Source: Siphonodentalium dalli (lineage: Eukaryota > Mollusca > Scaphopoda > Gadilida > Siphonodentaliidae). Taken from it: DNA of 64,000 nt. Below, in pieces: positions 23,280 through 34,592 of this stretch. The notes beneath the pieces are model-generated. The model did no database searches and had not been told where the DNA came from. It saw only the letters and a program-made list of their open reading frames with translations. The position numbers and the translations under genes are program-made. Every line of letters begins with the position of its first letter. The stretch's first letter is position 1. Location: positions 180,270,556 to 180,334,555 of the forward strand of contig CP136067.1 in the NCBI GenBank assembly GCA_032622095.1, in the 5' to 3' direction.

Positions 23280-24450
23280 AAATAACTAAAGCCAAATGCT
23301 CTGAGAGTGCAGATAAAAATTCCCTGTGCATAAATAATCAACACAAATGTCTTCATAAACTTCTTGCCCAGTTATTGCATGGACCACTACGCTCTAAATG
23401 TCATTTTGTCCTGTGTGTCGAAATGCCGTTGGAAAATGCATGAATATTTTACGTGATAATTACGTTGGCCCGAGCCTTAGCATGTGATGCCATCTCTGTT
23501 GGGACATGGTGAATATTTTGGCATATCGCTTAGGTTAATCGCCTTTACTTAAGTGCGATATTTTATGCGTTCTTCGATGTGGGTTCATGCGAAATAACAA
23601 AAAATCTGTAAAACAACTATCATCAACAAATACATGAACAAAATAGATTGACTTTGTTCTTAATGTCGTTATTTATAACTCTCAAATAATGAATTTGTGC
23701 ATGTCAAAACCATTTCTTTGCAAACACTGTTACAGTGGAATTACATATAAAATTCCAAGTACTTCGATACGCTATCAACGTTTAATCAAAATTTGACGGT
23801 AAACATTGGGAAAAGGTCAACGGATTGAAAACTATTCTGAAAATCATATTCAGACTAAAATATTTGAACTTACAACACGATTGGCAATGTTTGTTGACAA
23901 ATCACTGCAACAGTTTTTGTTTACATAACAATGGTTTGAATATGCGAAATTGCGTTATTGGAGAACTATCAATAATGAGCATAAGAACAAAGTTGAACTA
24001 TTTCTCGATGTATTTCTTAGATGTGACATTTTACCGACTTTTATATTACCGACAGCGAGTGCATTGGGTCCCTTTAACAGTCAGGAATGTATTTTCGCGT
24101 GCAATATACAATCGTGATAGATTTCAGATTTCATCGATGAACAACATTTCGACGTGCTTTTATTTTTCTGATTTGTTTGTTGTTGTTGTTGTTGTTGTTT
24201 TGTTTGTTTGTTTCGTTTTTTTTTTGTAATCAATGCCATTTACTCGAACTTCGGAAAATATTGAATGGCCCAAACCTGTAGCACCTGAATAGAGTTCCCA
24301 TAATGCGGCACCAAGAGCATACAAAAGACCATAGAAACATGACCTACGATGACTCCTTTATAGAGATCCAAAGTTGGAATAGACAATTTTCACTTTTCTA
24401 AATGTTAGTCCCATGAATCATCACAAAAGTGAAAGGACGAAACCCGTTGT
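23280..24450. other. Gene-free stretch
   Basis: It begins after 'gatcaataaaccattaca', which could be the 3' end of a retroelement. The 134-codon plus frame 23825-24229 ends in a (TTG)n run read as poly-Val. It has no domain and is not called. Confidence 0.4.
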
Positions 24451-24454
24451 ATCC

Positions 24455-24975
24455 TCATGCAAATAGGTTAATATTGAACGCGTACGTACGTACGCGTATT
24501 TCAAAAACCCAAATACGCCCATATTGGCGTTATTTGAATCTCCATATTGGCGTTATTTGAATCTCCATATTGGCGTTATTTGAATCTGAATTGCGCTCTA
24601 ATACATGAACGTAATGGGGCACGAAAACAGTAGATGCTGAAATAAATCCACAATCAGCGTATACCAGTTATTCCATGAATGGCACGGGCCGCAATGGAAC
24701 CTCATTATATAAAGAGCGGTGAATCTGGTAAGTCTTGTCGATGAAAAACGTTAGATTACATAATGCCAATGCGTGTTTCGTAACGGGTGCATCAAATACG
24801 CCCGATACAAACGTATTTGTAATATCAATACGCTCATAAACGACTGTTTTCGTGCACCACTTACGTTCATATAGAGCGTAATTCAGATTCAAATATTGCC
24901 GATAAGGGCGCAGTTGGTTTCTTGAAATACGTTCAATATGGACGTATTTTCAAGAGAACAGGCTGGTTATTTAAG
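24455..24975. mobile_element. Inverted-repeat element with 3 x 23-bp insert
   Basis: Two left blocks have mirrored partners. 'gaattgcgctctaatacatg' (24587) and 'gggcacgaaaacagta' (24617) recur inverted at 24838-24895. The outer parts 'gcgtatttcaa' and 'cccatattg' recur inverted near 24925-24960. In the left arm, 'catattggcgttatttgaat' plus 'ctc' is tripled at 24520-24588. A related copy lies at 39845-40030. A self-complementary 'cgcgtacgtacgtacgcg' sits at 24479-24496. No transposase is visible. Confidence 0.75.
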
Positions 24976-25449
24976 TATCCTTTCCTCCGGTGGTGGTACG
25001 TCAGCATACCAAAGATCATGTCGATCCGACCACCGATGACTGACTCGATCTATAGAGATTCAAAGTTCGGACGGACGGACGAACTCAAAGATGGACGGGA
25101 CCCATTTCTATGTCCTTATAAAATAATGGGAAATGAAATTGCACAGACCGCGGTATATTCCACATGGGGTGACCTATAACATGACGGTGCTGATGTTGTT
25201 CGTCTGGGCCCCGCATTTATCGTAGCCTAAAAGCTATTACTCTGAGAAGTTTTGGATACTACACAAAACTGTAATTAGAACATGAAAATATTGAAGGTAA
25301 ACAAACGTGAACAAACAATCTGAAATCCGTCTATAATGACTAATGGTTCGTTTCTATTCTTAATAAACACTGGTTAAACTAGAGCTATGAATCCTCATCA
25401 AGTACAATCAGAGCAATTAGTCCCAAAGGAGGTTCTCAAACTGTGCCGA

Positions 25450-25985
25450 TATTGGAGATTTGCCTGAGAGTCTGTAACCATTCCTATACTCATCAAGCCT
25501 GCAAATAGCGTGCCTGTCATTTGCAGAATGAGGTCCCCAGAGGGTGAATTTAGTGATGCTATCCCGCATAGCGGGCTAGCATCACAAAATTCACCCTTTG
25601 GAGATCTTATTCTGCTTAGGCCTCATCTTCTGGGAAGTGTCTACAGTATCAAATTAACATTGGTTTTAGTTTTCCCTTCTGGGAAGTTTCTATATCCCCT
25701 AATTTGCAGCAGATAAAATGCATAATCGAGGTGCCCAATGGGTGAACATCACCCACTTCAACTGGGGAACTTCAATCTGATCCTATAGGTCTACCACAGC
25801 AGTTGAAGCCTAAGCAGAATGAGGTTCCCATAGGGTGAATTTAGTGATGATAGCCCGCTGTGCGGGATAGCGTCACTAAATTCACCCTCTGGGGACCTCA
25901 TTCTGCAAATGACAGACACGCTATTTGCAGGCTTGGTGAGTATAGGACTGGTTACAGACTCTCAGATTTGCCCTGGATACGGATA
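25450..25985. mobile_element. Nested-palindrome MITE
   Basis: The outer arms of about 165 bp (from 'ttgcctgagagtctgtaacc' at 25459 to its complement at 25974) are inverted copies. Each arm itself holds a hairpin of about 92 bp: 'gcagaatgaggtccccagag' through 'tgatgctatcccgc', folding onto 'ctagcatcac' through 'ttattctgc'. The unit is thus a hairpin within a hairpin. The central part has 'cttctgggaagt' twice. No open frame is credible. Confidence 0.9.
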
Positions 25986-26297
25986 TTCCATCATGATTGT
26001 TTGACTTTCATCAAAACAAGAAATTTCTCGGATCCCGGGGTCTAAAGATGTCCTATCGGTCCCATTCAAAGTTCAATCATAATTCCTAAACACATTAAAG
26101 GGACGGATGGGTATTGGTGTTAAAATAGTCACATCCGTTAAAATTGCCATAAACAGAAAGAAAATTAAATATCGACAGACATTGTTCTTATACCAATCAT
26201 AAATATCGCGTGAATAGTATGTTATTGTCAAGTTCATAAGTTGTGTTATGTAAACAAAAACAAATTATTTTACAGTAAAGTACGTACATAGTATACG

Positions 26298-26481
26298 ACA
26301 AGCAAAACACTCAACACCGGGGAGTCCCCACATGGTGAACTTTAGTTAAAACTGCCACTAAGTTGTTTGCAACATATCGGTATAGCGCTCGCTAATCCTC
26401 GTCACTCAAGATTCGGTGTTGAATGGGTCACCCTGAACCACTCTCCTAAAAAAAAAACATTGTTTTGAGTGTTTTGCTTAT
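26298..26481. repeat. Short hairpin element
   Basis: 'caagcaaaacactcaa' at 26300 is mirrored by 'ttgagtgttttgctta' at 26466. The inner 'caacaccg' is mirrored by 'cggtgttg' at 26412. The total of about 180 bp fits a small MITE. The boundaries are uncertain. Confidence 0.65.
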
Positions 26482-26484
26482 CGC

Positions 26485-27790
26485 TCACTCTTTACGTCAT
26501 GGATATAAACAAACGCCCGGCTCACACAGAATGTGTTGTGTGGATAATATAGCAACCATACTATCATTATACTATACTATTAGTATATTCTTGAGGAAAT
26601 TTTCATAAGATTGTAACTCTAATTTCTAAATTATAAACTATAACGAAGGTCATCCGTGCATTTAAAGGGGCATAATGCGTTCGCAGTGGGTAAACGCGAA
26701 AAAGTATAAAAGTATATACAATCATCGTCAGTACATGAACAATCATCGTCAGTACATGAACGACGATAGACTGTTTTCTAATTTTTATTATGGATAACTT
26801 TTGGATGGTGTGACATCACGTGCTAAAACCATTGTTATGTTTACAGTAACAGTTACAATGCAATGCAGTAATTTTATTCACAAACAGTTGAGCAAATTCT
26901 GTTCAAATCACGACGTTCTGCTTGTTGGAAGGTTGAAAGTTGTTGATAGGTTTCTATATATTAGTTTAGTATTCTCAGATTATCTGAAAACCGGGTGAGT
27001 ACAATATATATTTATCATGTTACTTCGAGCTAGAACTTCAACAAAAGTGAAATAAATTTAAATGCACATTTGATTTTTAAGATAATATGCGCCGATGGGT
27101 TGTATTGTGTTCGTAGAAATTATAAGCGTACCGCCCAATGGTGGTCTATGATAATCAACACGGGTTACAATATTCGACAAATAAGTATTTATTGGAACGC
27201 GAAAATAACAGATATATCGTCGCGATTTCCGAGTCAAATTAAATTAAGAGAGTGAAAATCTGGTCCGCCATAACAGAGAACTCTATTGGGCGGTCAACAA
27301 ACACTGTCAATGCAAATAATAAACCAACCGGTGACGCCCTTTCAATAGAATAATGCTATATTCTTACTTATAGACGTGTTGATCGAGTGCTGACTGATTC
27401 TGATCTCGCTGATTTGACGAGGTTAAGGTGTGGACGGCGTTGAAAACTGATTCTTCTTTGGTTTTTGTTGGACCTCTATTCTCTGAAAAAGACGAATATA
27501 TTTGTCACCTCAATGCCACTTGAAAGCACTTTAGATGTATAGATACTCAACTATAGACAGCCAATTGTTTGGCGGTGGTGTAGTGTATACCAGGTATGTT
27601 GCGAACTATATAAAAACTTTCCCATTCAAGCGGATAACAGCCAGTTGTAAAACGTCACTAATTTCGTGGTGCGACTTCAGCCAATGATTTGCAGTTCGCC
27701 TTCAATAGATGAGTACATTTGGAACACGGATACGGGGACTTGAGAAACGGGTATAGTGTGCGCTAAGACACATGCGATATAATTCCTAAA
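26485..27790. other. Mostly unique AT-rich DNA
   Basis: The only structure seen is a 21-bp tandem duplication (caatcatcgtcagtacatgaa) at 26720-26761. Frames of 60-65 codons lack recognisable motifs. Confidence 0.4.
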
Positions 27791-27793
27791 TTC

Positions 27794-27888
27794 AAATGTC
27801 CGGTATGTCACGCACACAACATATTTAAATGTCCGGTATGTCAGGCACACAACATATTTAAATGTCCGGTATGTCAGACACACAACAC
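27794..27888. repeat. 33-bp tandem repeat, 3 copies
   Basis: 'aaatgtccggtatgtca' followed by 'gcacacaacatattt' is repeated three times with single-base changes. The last copy runs directly into the terminal repeat of the next element. Confidence 0.9.
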
Positions 27889-28322
27889 ATGTGACCCGTC
27901 ATATCAAAACTAGTCGTAAGTCGAAAAATATTTTATTTGAGTTACGTGCTGCATGTTATAGAGTGTTATAAGATCTTTACATAGGTCGCACTCTTAATGT
28001 GTTGTTGCGGTCCAAAGTTATAGGATTTTGAATGTCAGCATAAACCGATTCCAGAGATAATCAGAGATAATCGCATTTAAGGACAAACAAATTAGCTAAT
28101 TCTTAATAAATATACACCACTCTATGTCCAAATTACAAAAGCACATTAATAAACCTCACTTTATTCTACTTTATGTCGACAGAGTAGAACTATATACAAA
28201 TGTGTCCAAAAAAATAATCATATTTTTTCGGATTTTTTGCACTTTTTTAAATATTTTATGTATTTACTCAGTATTAGAAATCCCGACTTACGACTGGATT
28301 TGATATGGCGGGTCACATATAT
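27889..28322. mobile_element. TIR element (tgacccgycatatc family), copy 1
   Basis: The left end 'atgtgacccgtcatatcaaa' and 'agtcgtaagtcg' is mirrored at 28278-28321. The same terminal sequence bounds 34593-35061, so this is a family. The interior of about 340 bp is AT-rich and non-coding, and it lacks the hairpins found in copy 2. 'aacac' lies outside both ends but is too short to call a target duplication. Confidence 0.8.
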
Positions 28323-28563
28323 AACACAGCTTTTGTAAATTCGTTCAATAACTTTGGAAAGTCTCACTAGAACCAAAGAACTATTTCGCGCAATGTGTTG
28401 CGTTGGTTCTCCGGCTAGTTTATCAACACAAATGTCTAAACGCACATGGACAACAGTGCGCATGACAAACACCAGTCAAACCAAACACAAGAGGTCTAGA
28501 TGGCTGCCATTTTGCTGAGTAGCATGCATACATCGTCAACAAGACCATGTTCTTCATCAAAGT

Positions 28564-28745
28564 GGGGGCCTCGGTGGCTCAGTCGGTAAGAAGTACAACC
28601 CCAAGTCGTCTCGCCACGGTTTGAACGCGATGAGGGTTCAAATCCACATGTTTCCATAGTGGACTTTGTAATTCGAAATCGTTATCTGGTCAGTTACTCG
28701 CCAATGGCCGGTGCTTTGCCGCACATGGTCGACGAGTTTATCAGC
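28564..28745 (+). mobile_element. tRNA-derived SINE, copy 1
   Basis: Pol III box A TGGCTCAGTCGG (28575-28586) and box B GGTTCAAATCC (28635-28645) are both perfect, 48 bp apart, as in a tRNA-derived promoter. The body continues 'cgaaatcgttatctgg' then 'ttactcgccaatggccgg', and matches the minus-strand copy at 33956-34156. The tRNA fold is incomplete (no acceptor pairing, degenerate anticodon arm), so it is a SINE and not a tRNA gene. I could not identify target duplications here. Confidence 0.88.
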
Positions 28746-29250
28746 GGTTAGTATATACATGTAGGCTTATATGGGGGCGAATTTTATTGGCCGATACTTG
28801 CATACTTGATACAAGGCATGTACGCGATTCAGAAATCGAATAGACCCATCTACATTCCCAATAATATTGTGGTTCGTTAAACAGAATTCCACAATCAAAG
28901 GATTGAAGACATGTTTCCAAAGTGATGTGTGTAGTAAGCCTTATCATTAACTAACATAAACCTCGATTAAATTTCCAGTCAAACTTTGATGGGTTTCCCC
29001 GGGAAAGAAATCGACCTTTTATATCTTGTATTCTGAATTCAACACCATGCGTTCTGTAAGAAAACACACCAGTAATCTTCCATCAACGAACACGCGAGAA
29101 TAATTCCAAGTCTAAACGCAATTTTGTTTTGAGACAAACAACACATCTGCCAAAAACTTCTTGGCGCTTTCTTAATTTGATTGATAAATATGCGTAGTAC
29201 CGAGACTGAAGCATCCAGTCATAGAGCTATGTTAACCCTTTATTTACTAC
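28746..29250. other. Gene-free stretch
   Basis: No motif-bearing frame or repeat is noticed between the SINE and the next MITE. A 'ttaaccctttatttacta' at 29231 resembles family D ends. Confidence 0.35.
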
Positions 29251-29252
29251 AG

Positions 29253-29612
29253 GCCAAAGAAATATAAACATATGGTTTGGGTTACATGTCAGAAAAAATA
29301 GGGTCGGTAGGTAGGCTTGACTTTTTTTTTTTTTAATTAATTGTTATTATTTTGACAGAGTCTTATGGATTTTCATAATTTGAGCATGATTTCGATAACA
29401 TTATAAATTTTGATTATCTTTGTACAAACAGTAATGAAAACAATGCTTCAAAAAATGACAAATAACAACTCATTTTGAGACATTGAAAATATGTTTTTGT
29501 ATTTATTCATAAAAAAAAATTCAGAATTAAATTCTTGAAAAAACTTAAGGGTAGGATGTTTAAAATAGGGTATGTAGGGAAACCCAAACTGAAAATATTA
29601 TTTTCTTTGGCC
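29253..29612. mobile_element. MITE with ggccaaagaaa ends
   Basis: The left end 'aggccaaagaaatataaaca' then 'gtttgggtt' is mirrored by 'aacccaaac' then 'attttctttggcct' at 29582-29613. The next inner blocks ('gggtcggtagg' and 'gggtatgtaggg') also pair. The interior is AT-rich with A and T homopolymers. It is about 360 bp and non-coding. Confidence 0.75.
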
Positions 29613-29673
29613 TCATGCAAATAATCATACTGTGGATTATGTAATTATACTGGTGATCAATATAGGTTGATAA

Positions 29674-29905
29674 ATACGTTAAAGTGATGTGAAACACTCC
29701 GGTAGGGTGATCAAATAGAAATTGAGAATAATCTTGCTCAAAGTAGTTATTTGTTATTGAATATTAATCCAAATTGACGATACACACCGTCATTCTTATA
29801 TATTAATTAAATGCAATGACTCTCGATGGCGAAATCATTTGTGTTGGTTTATCGCCGATAGTTGCGTCCCGAATCGAGATGTAAATATTTACAATTGGGC
29901 GTAGT
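29674..29905 (+). repeat. Family E repeat, uninterrupted copy
   Basis: 'aaagtgatgtgaaa' with 'gtagttatt', then 'cgccgatag' and 'gtcccgaat' with 'aaatatttacaattg', aligns to 39332-39485 plus 39739-39790. In that copy a TTAA-flanked MITE interrupts the family. This copy therefore serves as a paralogous empty site. Confidence 0.75.
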
Positions 29906-30136
29906 TCAGACGATGTTTTCTATGGAGTGGTATAGTCGATTTCTTTAAAAATTTCGGCGATGTTAGTAGAATGCTACATTCTCCAGGTTGGCATAGCTCC
30001 TGTGTACTAACTTATCAATTTCACGCACCCGAACAAGTCCATAATATGTCTTTAAATATCTTTATGTGGAACTTTCCATATCACAGAATGACTTACTCAA
30101 GCCATAGCATTTAGATTTAGAAAACTATGAACCCTA

Positions 30137-30139
30137 CTG

Positions 30140-30171
<32 letters not shown>

Positions 30172-30239
30172 GGTGGTGGTGGTGGTGGTGGTGATGGTGA
30201 TGGTGATGATGATGTTGTTGTTGTTGTTGTTGTTGTTCG
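30137..30239. repeat. Compound (TTG)n(GGT)n(GAT)n(TTG)n microsatellite
   Basis: Runs of TTG, about ten GGT, a few GATGGT/GAT and again TTG follow one another without interruption. Confidence 0.97.
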
Positions 30240-30290
30240 TAATTTCCTGATATGGTAACAAACAGAGAGCGTTTATCTCACTTTTGTGTG
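30240..30290 (-). repeat. Family H block
   Basis: The reverse complement gives 'ataaacgctctctgtttg' then 'ttaccatatcaggaa', matching the family H core at 31061-31098. The downstream similarity between 30250-30460 and 31080-31290 ('tatgactttg', 'gaggtccaaatgagc') shows that a longer element is shared. Confidence 0.6.
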
Positions 30291-30621
30291 AACCTTTAAA
30301 ACAGATAGAGAAATTCTATGACTTTGAAGTGTTTTTTATGAGAGAGTATAAAGTAGTTATATCGATATTCCATGTATGTATTGGTCTATCGAATCCCTCC
30401 GAATAACTTTGATATAATTTGGAGGTCCAAATGAGCTACGTTCATTCAGGTTTGATTGATACAAAAGACGTAAAACAGAGATTGGGGCATCCATACATAT
30501 ACAGTGTTAAATGTTATGTACGCAGAGTTCACTGGGGGCATACTGTATTTTGATTGGTCGAAGCGCGATCAAGCGTGTCATAAGAGTAGTTTCGACCATT
30601 GCCCGACAAGATAACTACATG

Positions 30622-30775
30622 TATCGCCCGGGCTATATTCTCCGAATTATTACACACCTGATGACGTCACAATTGGCGCGAGGTGAGAATCGTGGCAAGC
30701 GAGCTATCGCCCGGGTTATAGTCTTCAGACTATTACCCGTCTGCTGACGTCATAGATGGCGCGACAGAGGAATTG
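30622..30775. repeat. 83-bp tandem duplication with TGACGTCA
   Basis: 'tatcgcccgggctata' at 30622 recurs at 30705. Each unit ends '.ctg.tgacgtca.a.tggcgcga'. Both contain the palindromic CRE octamer TGACGTCA. The octamer is a known CREB/ATF site, but here it probably belongs to a repeat. Confidence 0.8.
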
Positions 30776-31049
30776 TGTCATAATTAAATACATATTGACT
30801 ATATCTCGCTATCCCAACCCAATACTGTTCATATGTGTTTAATGTTCCGGGTTGTTTTAAATTGACATGGCGGTTCGCGCTCCGAAATACATATAATATT
30901 ATTCGCTTTTGAATCCTTCTCAGTATCGAAATAGGTCGATAAATATCTGAACTACTTTTCTACGAGCATTATGTAACCCAAAACGACGCTATGAAGTAAT
31001 GAAAAATACAACTGTGAACACGATGTTTGCGCGACATGGAGCAGAAAAG

Positions 31050-31138
31050 AGCGTTATGTGGTAGTCTATTCCTGGTATGGTAGCAATAAAGAGCGTTTGT
31101 CTGACTTCTGGCTATGACTTTGCCAAGTGGTTTTTTTT

Positions 31139-31171
<33 letters not shown>

Positions 31172-31290
31172 ATATGAAGCGGGTATATCAGTAGTTCGTT
31201 TATTTATCGACCTATCGTATCCGTCGCTCCTAGTTACGTAGAAAAATGGAGGTTCGAATGAGCCATGTCCGTTTCAAGATCCGTTCCATA
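31050..31290 (-). repeat. Family H element with (AG)n insertion
   Basis: The reverse complement of 31061-31098 reads 'aaacgctctttattgctacc' then 'ataccaggaatagactac', the clearest family H core. The segment contains an (AG)n run of about 29 bp at 31139-31167. It aligns loosely to 30250-30460. Confidence 0.65.
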
Positions 31291-31685
31291 GGCGATGATC
31301 TGGTTACTTTTGTTTGCAACTTGTCCGTGTATCAGTAGTAATTTTAGAGCAAAGCTGCATAATTATTGATGACATCTGAGTTAACTTGATTATAGCATTT
31401 GTCCATCTAGACTAGACTAAACTAGACTTATTTCCAATTACCACGCGATTAATGCAGTATATATCACTGTCCTCCCTCTCACATTAATTCCGAATAGGCA
31501 GCTTAAACGGGCATGGGTCCTTCAAGCTTCCAAATTATGTCTATGTAATTTGGAAGGAGGTATAATATAAGTTGACAAATACACGAATTATTGGTATACC
31601 GGTTCATATGCTCTGAAAAATACTTTCCATGGTGACAGCCATGCATTTCCCAGCTGTTTTAAATTTGTCGCACGTATAAGTGATT

Positions 31686-32510
31686 AAAAACGCTTTTTAT
31701 TTACCCTATCAGGAATAGACTAACTCAGAACGCGCTTTCCTGTCCCAAGCCATGCAAATGGCTGGGGGGGGGGTTGGGGGGGGTAAACATCGTGTTAAAG
31801 GTTGTATTTTATGACTTAAGTCGGATAAATCCGCATTTCAGTGACAATTGGTGCTCACATAGAAAGGTAGTTCAAGAATTTATCGACCAATTTCGATACC
31901 GGGAAAATTCAAATGTGAATATGATTAGGTGAATTTTGGAGGGCAAACCACCATGTGGCTTTAAATAAAACCATTCTGCTCTTATCCGATTTGATTGTCC
32001 CATATCATCAGATTCCAACAAGAACAACATTTCTTCAAAAGACGCTTCAGTTATCAGAATCGATTAATTACCACAACATAATACTAACCACTGTCAACTC
32101 TAGTATAACATTTTCCAAAACGTGTTATATGTCAACAATTTGATATCGAGAGTATGTCGGTCGGCTAGTCGAATATTTGTTAGGCAGCGCGAAATAGTCC
32201 AGGTGGTGAAAAATAACAGATTTCAAAAATCGATATCTGATAACCCTTGAGCTTCGGTGGGTGGGTTCCTCGACTCGAATCAAATATTTTTACCCCCAAA
32301 GCCAAGGAAATAGTAACTTAGGAGCGTTAATTCCTATTGTGTATCTTTAACTGCAACAAATGTCATTCGTAACACACATGGACTAAGAATACAACACAAT
32401 AACATACGCAAGTAACACGACGAGGACATGCAGTGAAACCATACAGTATTGCAATGAACGCCCTTTAATAATTGTCGCTAATGGGAAAGTAAAACATAAA
32501 CGCTCTTTAT
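31686..32510 (+). repeat. Family H/F element, copy 1
   Basis: It starts with an H-type core ('aaaacgctttttattta' then 'ccctatcaggaatagactaa'). It passes through a part (31950-32370) that matches 60180-60605 and ends near an exact inverted 12-mer, AAACGCTCTTTA (32498-32509). The F part carries a frame with TFLQKTLQLSESINY, also readable in the other copy. Poly-G tracts lie near 31765-31785. No known domain is seen. Confidence 0.65.
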
Positions 32511-32626
32511 CACATTATATTTATGGTGAACTCTTCAACGACATACATTGTCTTTCGCGTAGCACTTCTCAAGAAAAATATAGTACTTTATGCAATATAT
32601 GATATCAGGTTTGATAAATATTTTTC

Positions 32627-32693
32627 TGAAATCTCGATTCCTTCTTTCATAAGGTTCGTCACGAACCTTATGAAACAAGGAATCGAGATTTCA
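32627..32693. repeat. Perfect-stem hairpin, 32-bp arms
   Basis: 'gaaatctcgattccttctt' and 'cataaggttcgt' are followed directly by the complement 'acgaaccttatg' and 'aaggaatcgagatttc', with about one mismatch in the stem. No function can be assigned. Confidence 0.9.
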
Positions 32694-32831
32694 AGCCTCG
32701 CATATATAAGATAATGCACTTACTTACAATGTCAAGATAAATAGTGTTAGACCGATGTATTCTCATATATAAGAGAATGCATTGGCACATAATATTAATG
32801 CTGCACCAGCGCAACTACCGTCATGAACGGG
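32694..32831 (-). mobile_element. TTAA hairpin MITE, truncated copy
   Basis: It ends 'gctgcaccagcgcaactacc' and 'gtcatgaacggg' before TTAA (32832-32835), the mirror of the left end of the 44-kb copy. The shared stem 'atataagagaatgcattgg' is at 32769-32787. The other end is missing or merged with the 32627 hairpin. Confidence 0.65.
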
Positions 32832-32839
32832 TTAAAGGT

Positions 32840-33940
32840 CGGTCGGATGCTGATTATTTCTTAACTTAGTATGATATGACTTACCCGTTCAATCTCAGAA
32901 TCACGAAAGTGGTTCAAACTGACGAGAACGAGGATGATATAACGCTGGAGAGGCAACCACGTGGCATTAATTTGAGATTTCCTGTGTTCTATATATGTAC
33001 TTGAACGTGTTAAACCAATTATCGACGGCTTGTTGAAGTTCCGCGTTCGATATTGGTCAAGTGTTCAGTGTTTGCGGGGAAAAGAAGGGTTGCACCGGGA
33101 GTTTTCAATGGCATAGATGACACAATATTAGTTAGGTACTTCAAACTACAATAACGCTGAAGTTGTTCAAATAGTTAGTGTTCAACCAGTCGTTTTCAGT
33201 CAAAATTCAAGCCATCAGCTGAAAAATATTCCATCCATACGGGGGTTAGGTTGGACATTTGAAAGAGTTAGAAAGCTTGAGGGACCAGGTGGGAAATTCC
33301 AACACAACGGGTGGACATGGAATTTCCCGAACTTGAAGGCCGGATTCGTCATCTCCGGTTTAAACCTCAGTGTTTAAACCCTACATTGGCGGTCCAGTCA
33401 AACCGGGTTTGACGTTTTCAGACAAAGCTTTCCAAACTTAGGGTCGTATCTAGATAGAAATTTCCAACAGTTGGAAAGATTTGAGAAGCAGGTCAACAAA
33501 AGGTGGTATGCAATTGGAATTACGTGAACTTGATAGTTTAGCCTGGTTCAAGGTGGAGTAGTGCAGTTTGAAATTCCAAGGTCGATAATTAACCCCACAC
33601 CACCCACCACCACCAACGAAGACCGTTAGCCACGTCCTTGTTAACAGTTGTGGAACATATACCGGAGCAATCAAGAAACAACAGATTTGATAGCTTGACG
33701 AGCACCAAGCCGGGTAATTTACTGATATGAATGCACGACAAAGTGTCATCTCAAGTTTAGCCTCGGTAAAGCTGGTTTAGCTGAACCGTCCAATTGGATG
33801 GTTTAGTTGCCGATTTAAGCTTATAAAACGCTATCAAAATATCGAAATTGACAAAAACTTATCCCCACACACTTCACAGGTATGAATGCTTCTCGCTTAT
33901 AAATTTCCAATTAAATATGCTAGCTGTCGTAATCGATAGA
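32840..33940. other. Gene-free stretch with repeat-like G/C-rich phrases
   Basis: 'gttagaaagcttgagggacc', 'gggaaattcc' and similar phrases at 33260-33560 recall blocks at 45840-46090, 46310-46450, 49040-49200 and 59570-59610. This suggests remnants of one dispersed family. The 99-codon minus frame 33450-33749 is not recognised. Confidence 0.35.
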
Positions 33941-33955
33941 GCGCGGCGGTCTGCA

Positions 33956-34156
33956 GTGATTGATTGAATGGGGTTTATTGTTGCGGCAAACCACCGGCCA
34001 TCGGCGAGTAACTGGTAACTCCACCAGATAACGATTTCGAGTTACAAAGTTCACGATGGAAACATGTGGATTTGAACCCTAATCGACAGCGCTGGAGGGC
34101 GAAACGGCTTGGAGTTGTACCCCTAACCGATTGAGCCACCGAGCCCCCCCCCCCCC
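33956..34156 (-). mobile_element. tRNA-derived SINE, copy 2, with 12-bp target duplication
   Basis: On the minus strand, box A is TGGCTCAATCGG (34127-34138) and box B GGTTCAAATCC (34068-34078). The body matches copy 1 through 'ttactcgccgatggccgg'. The insertion is flanked by the direct repeat CGGCGGTCTGCA at 33944-33955 and 34157-34168, a typical LINE-mobilised target duplication. The 5' end carries a G run (C run on plus, 34144-34157). The 3' tail is the short tandem 'ttcaatcaatcac', not poly(A), which points to mobilisation by a LINE with a tandem-repeat tail. Confidence 0.93.
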
Positions 34157-34590
34157 CGGCGGTCTGCATTTATAGTCATATGCAATATATGCATTAAAAC
34201 CAAATTCTAAAACAAACCATCCTTATTTTCTCAAGGGAATATTACCTTATTCAGGCCTCAGATATAGAATATGATATTTCCCCCATAAAATGTATTAATA
34301 TACCATATGATCTGCTGTATCAACACATCATCGTTGCGGAGATATAATCACCTCGGTGATTGCACAATGTCATGACAATAAAAACTGAAAAAGAAACATT
34401 AAACGGTATAACCCCCCAATACCAACTCCCTACATTAGAAATTACATCACAAAGGAAATAAGAACATTGTATCACTGCACCTTAATTATCTCATATCCAT
34501 GAAGTGTTTATGGATCCAGTTATAGAAATCTATAAATGACTCGAATGAGTTGCTCAATGCAGCCATTCGTGTTGTGTGAAGAAACAACTA
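34157..34590. other. Gene-free stretch, possible LINE 3' tail
   Basis: 'cacctcggtgattgcacaat' then 'gtcatgacaataaaaact' (34350-34392) looks like a retroelement 3' end with an AATAAA signal, preceded by a small hairpin (tcacctcggtga). No coding remnant is found upstream. Confidence 0.35.
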
Positions 34591-34592
34591 TC

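Noticed and set aside
22988-23281. Poly-Met/Ile frame of 97 codons
   Set aside because: It is a translation of a (GAT)n microsatellite.
23825-24229. 134-codon frame
   Set aside because: It ends in a (TTG)n run read as poly-Val, has no domain and lies in AT-rich DNA. A chance frame is more likely.
28564-28645. Functional tRNA gene
   Set aside because: Boxes A and B are perfect, but the acceptor and anticodon arms do not fold and the sequence continues as a SINE body also found at 34 kb.
30658-30770. Paired CRE sites as a regulatory module
   Set aside because: Both TGACGTCA octamers fall in an 83-bp tandem duplication, and the octamer or close variants also occur in unrelated places (38437, 40990, 41496). 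No gene lies downstream.
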